The notes beneath the pieces were generated by a model. That model was not told where the DNA came from. It made no database searches and saw only the letters and a program-made list of their open reading frames with translations. Below are positions 5,584 through 5,809 of a DNA stretch of 5,809 nt, piece by piece; position 1 is the first letter of the stretch, and the number at the start of each line of letters is the position of its first letter. Location: NCBI GenBank assembly GCA_946482625.1, contig CAMLSH010000265.1, positions 1 to 5,809 on the forward strand. Direction: 5' to 3'. This DNA comes from an uncultured Opitutaceae bacterium (GTDB lineage: Bacteria; Verrucomicrobiota; Verrucomicrobiae; Opitutales; Opitutaceae). The position numbers and the translations under genes were made by a program.

Positions 5584-5796
5584 TTAGCGGCCGAGATTTT
5601 TTTTCAGTGTGGGCCAATCGACGCCGGTGGAGGGATTGGCGGAGAGGTCGGTGTCGCGGCGGCTGGCTTCGGCAACGCCTTCGTCTTGGTCGGAGAGAAC
5701 GGCGGGCAATGTGTGCAGAAGTTCTGAGGCGAGTGCGGCGCGTTCGGCGTCTGTCAGCGTGAGCGCTTCGGTGGTGAGGGCTTGCAGGCGCGTCAT
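5584..5796 (-). CDS. Antitoxin of the ParE/RelE-type module (addiction module component family)
   Basis: 70 residues. The N-terminal half contains LTDAERAALASELLHTLP (14-31), the characteristic helix of the short 'putative addiction module component' antitoxins (TIGR02574/PF09720 type) that pair with ParE/RelE toxins. The C-terminal part ends in VDWPTLKKNL (59-68), matching the usual IPWEEV-like toxin-binding tail, while the linker (35-58) diverges from the usual ERR-type helix. These proteins are small, partly disordered until toxin binding, and usually degraded by proteases. The ATG at 5796 leaves only 13 bases upstream in the window, without a Shine-Dalgarno motif, so the promoter cannot be seen. 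The gene order, antitoxin first with a 3-bp gap, supports the call. Confidence 0.85.
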   Translation of the reverse strand: MTRLQALTTEALTLTDAERAALASELLHTLPAVLSDQDEGVAEASRRDTDLSANPSTGVDWPTLKKNLGR

Positions 5797-5809
5797 GGCG
5801 GGAAGGTGG

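Overview
The window is a GC-rich bacterial segment in which every convincing gene lies on the minus strand, so transcription runs from high to low coordinates. In that order it reads: antitoxin (5796-5584), ParE/RelE-type toxin (5580-5287), hemE (5221-4166), a small putative lipoprotein (4046-3621), an FAD-dependent protoporphyrinogen oxidase of the HemY type (3585-2083), a 480-bp non-coding gap, and the N-terminal 534 codons of ileS (1602 to the window edge). Composition, gene content, abundant short intergenic repeats and the lack of Shine-Dalgarno motifs resemble Opitutaceae-like Verrucomicrobia. That placement is an inference from memory of such genomes, not something the window proves.

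The functional core is late haem synthesis. HemE decarboxylates uroporphyrinogen III to coproporphyrinogen III, and the HemY-type oxidase removes six electrons from a later porphyrinogen. A small gene of clearly different codon usage sits between them, apparently encoding a lipid-anchored envelope protein. A type II toxin-antitoxin pair lies directly upstream of hemE on the same strand. The isoleucyl-tRNA synthetase gene downstream is a housekeeping gene and probably has its own promoter.

The most unusual content is between the genes. Three different families of short-period repeat occupy three kinds of junction: a 7-bp tandem repeat (five units) before hemE; two direct copies of a GGCGC-type repeat, one before the lipoprotein gene and one before hemY; and a 174-bp element with 15-bp perfect terminal inverted repeats and 9-bp tandem units directly after hemY. 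Both GGCGC-type copies end in TGGCCAC on the plus strand, so each supplies the GTG start codon and second codon of the gene that follows it.

The gap between hemY and ileS also holds a perfect 9-bp hairpin, a 6-bp hairpin and a weak promoter candidate. None of the six genes has a recognisable Shine-Dalgarno motif. The ileS product has HIGT where class I synthetases usually have HIGH. Long open frames on the plus strand are antisense shadows of these genes.
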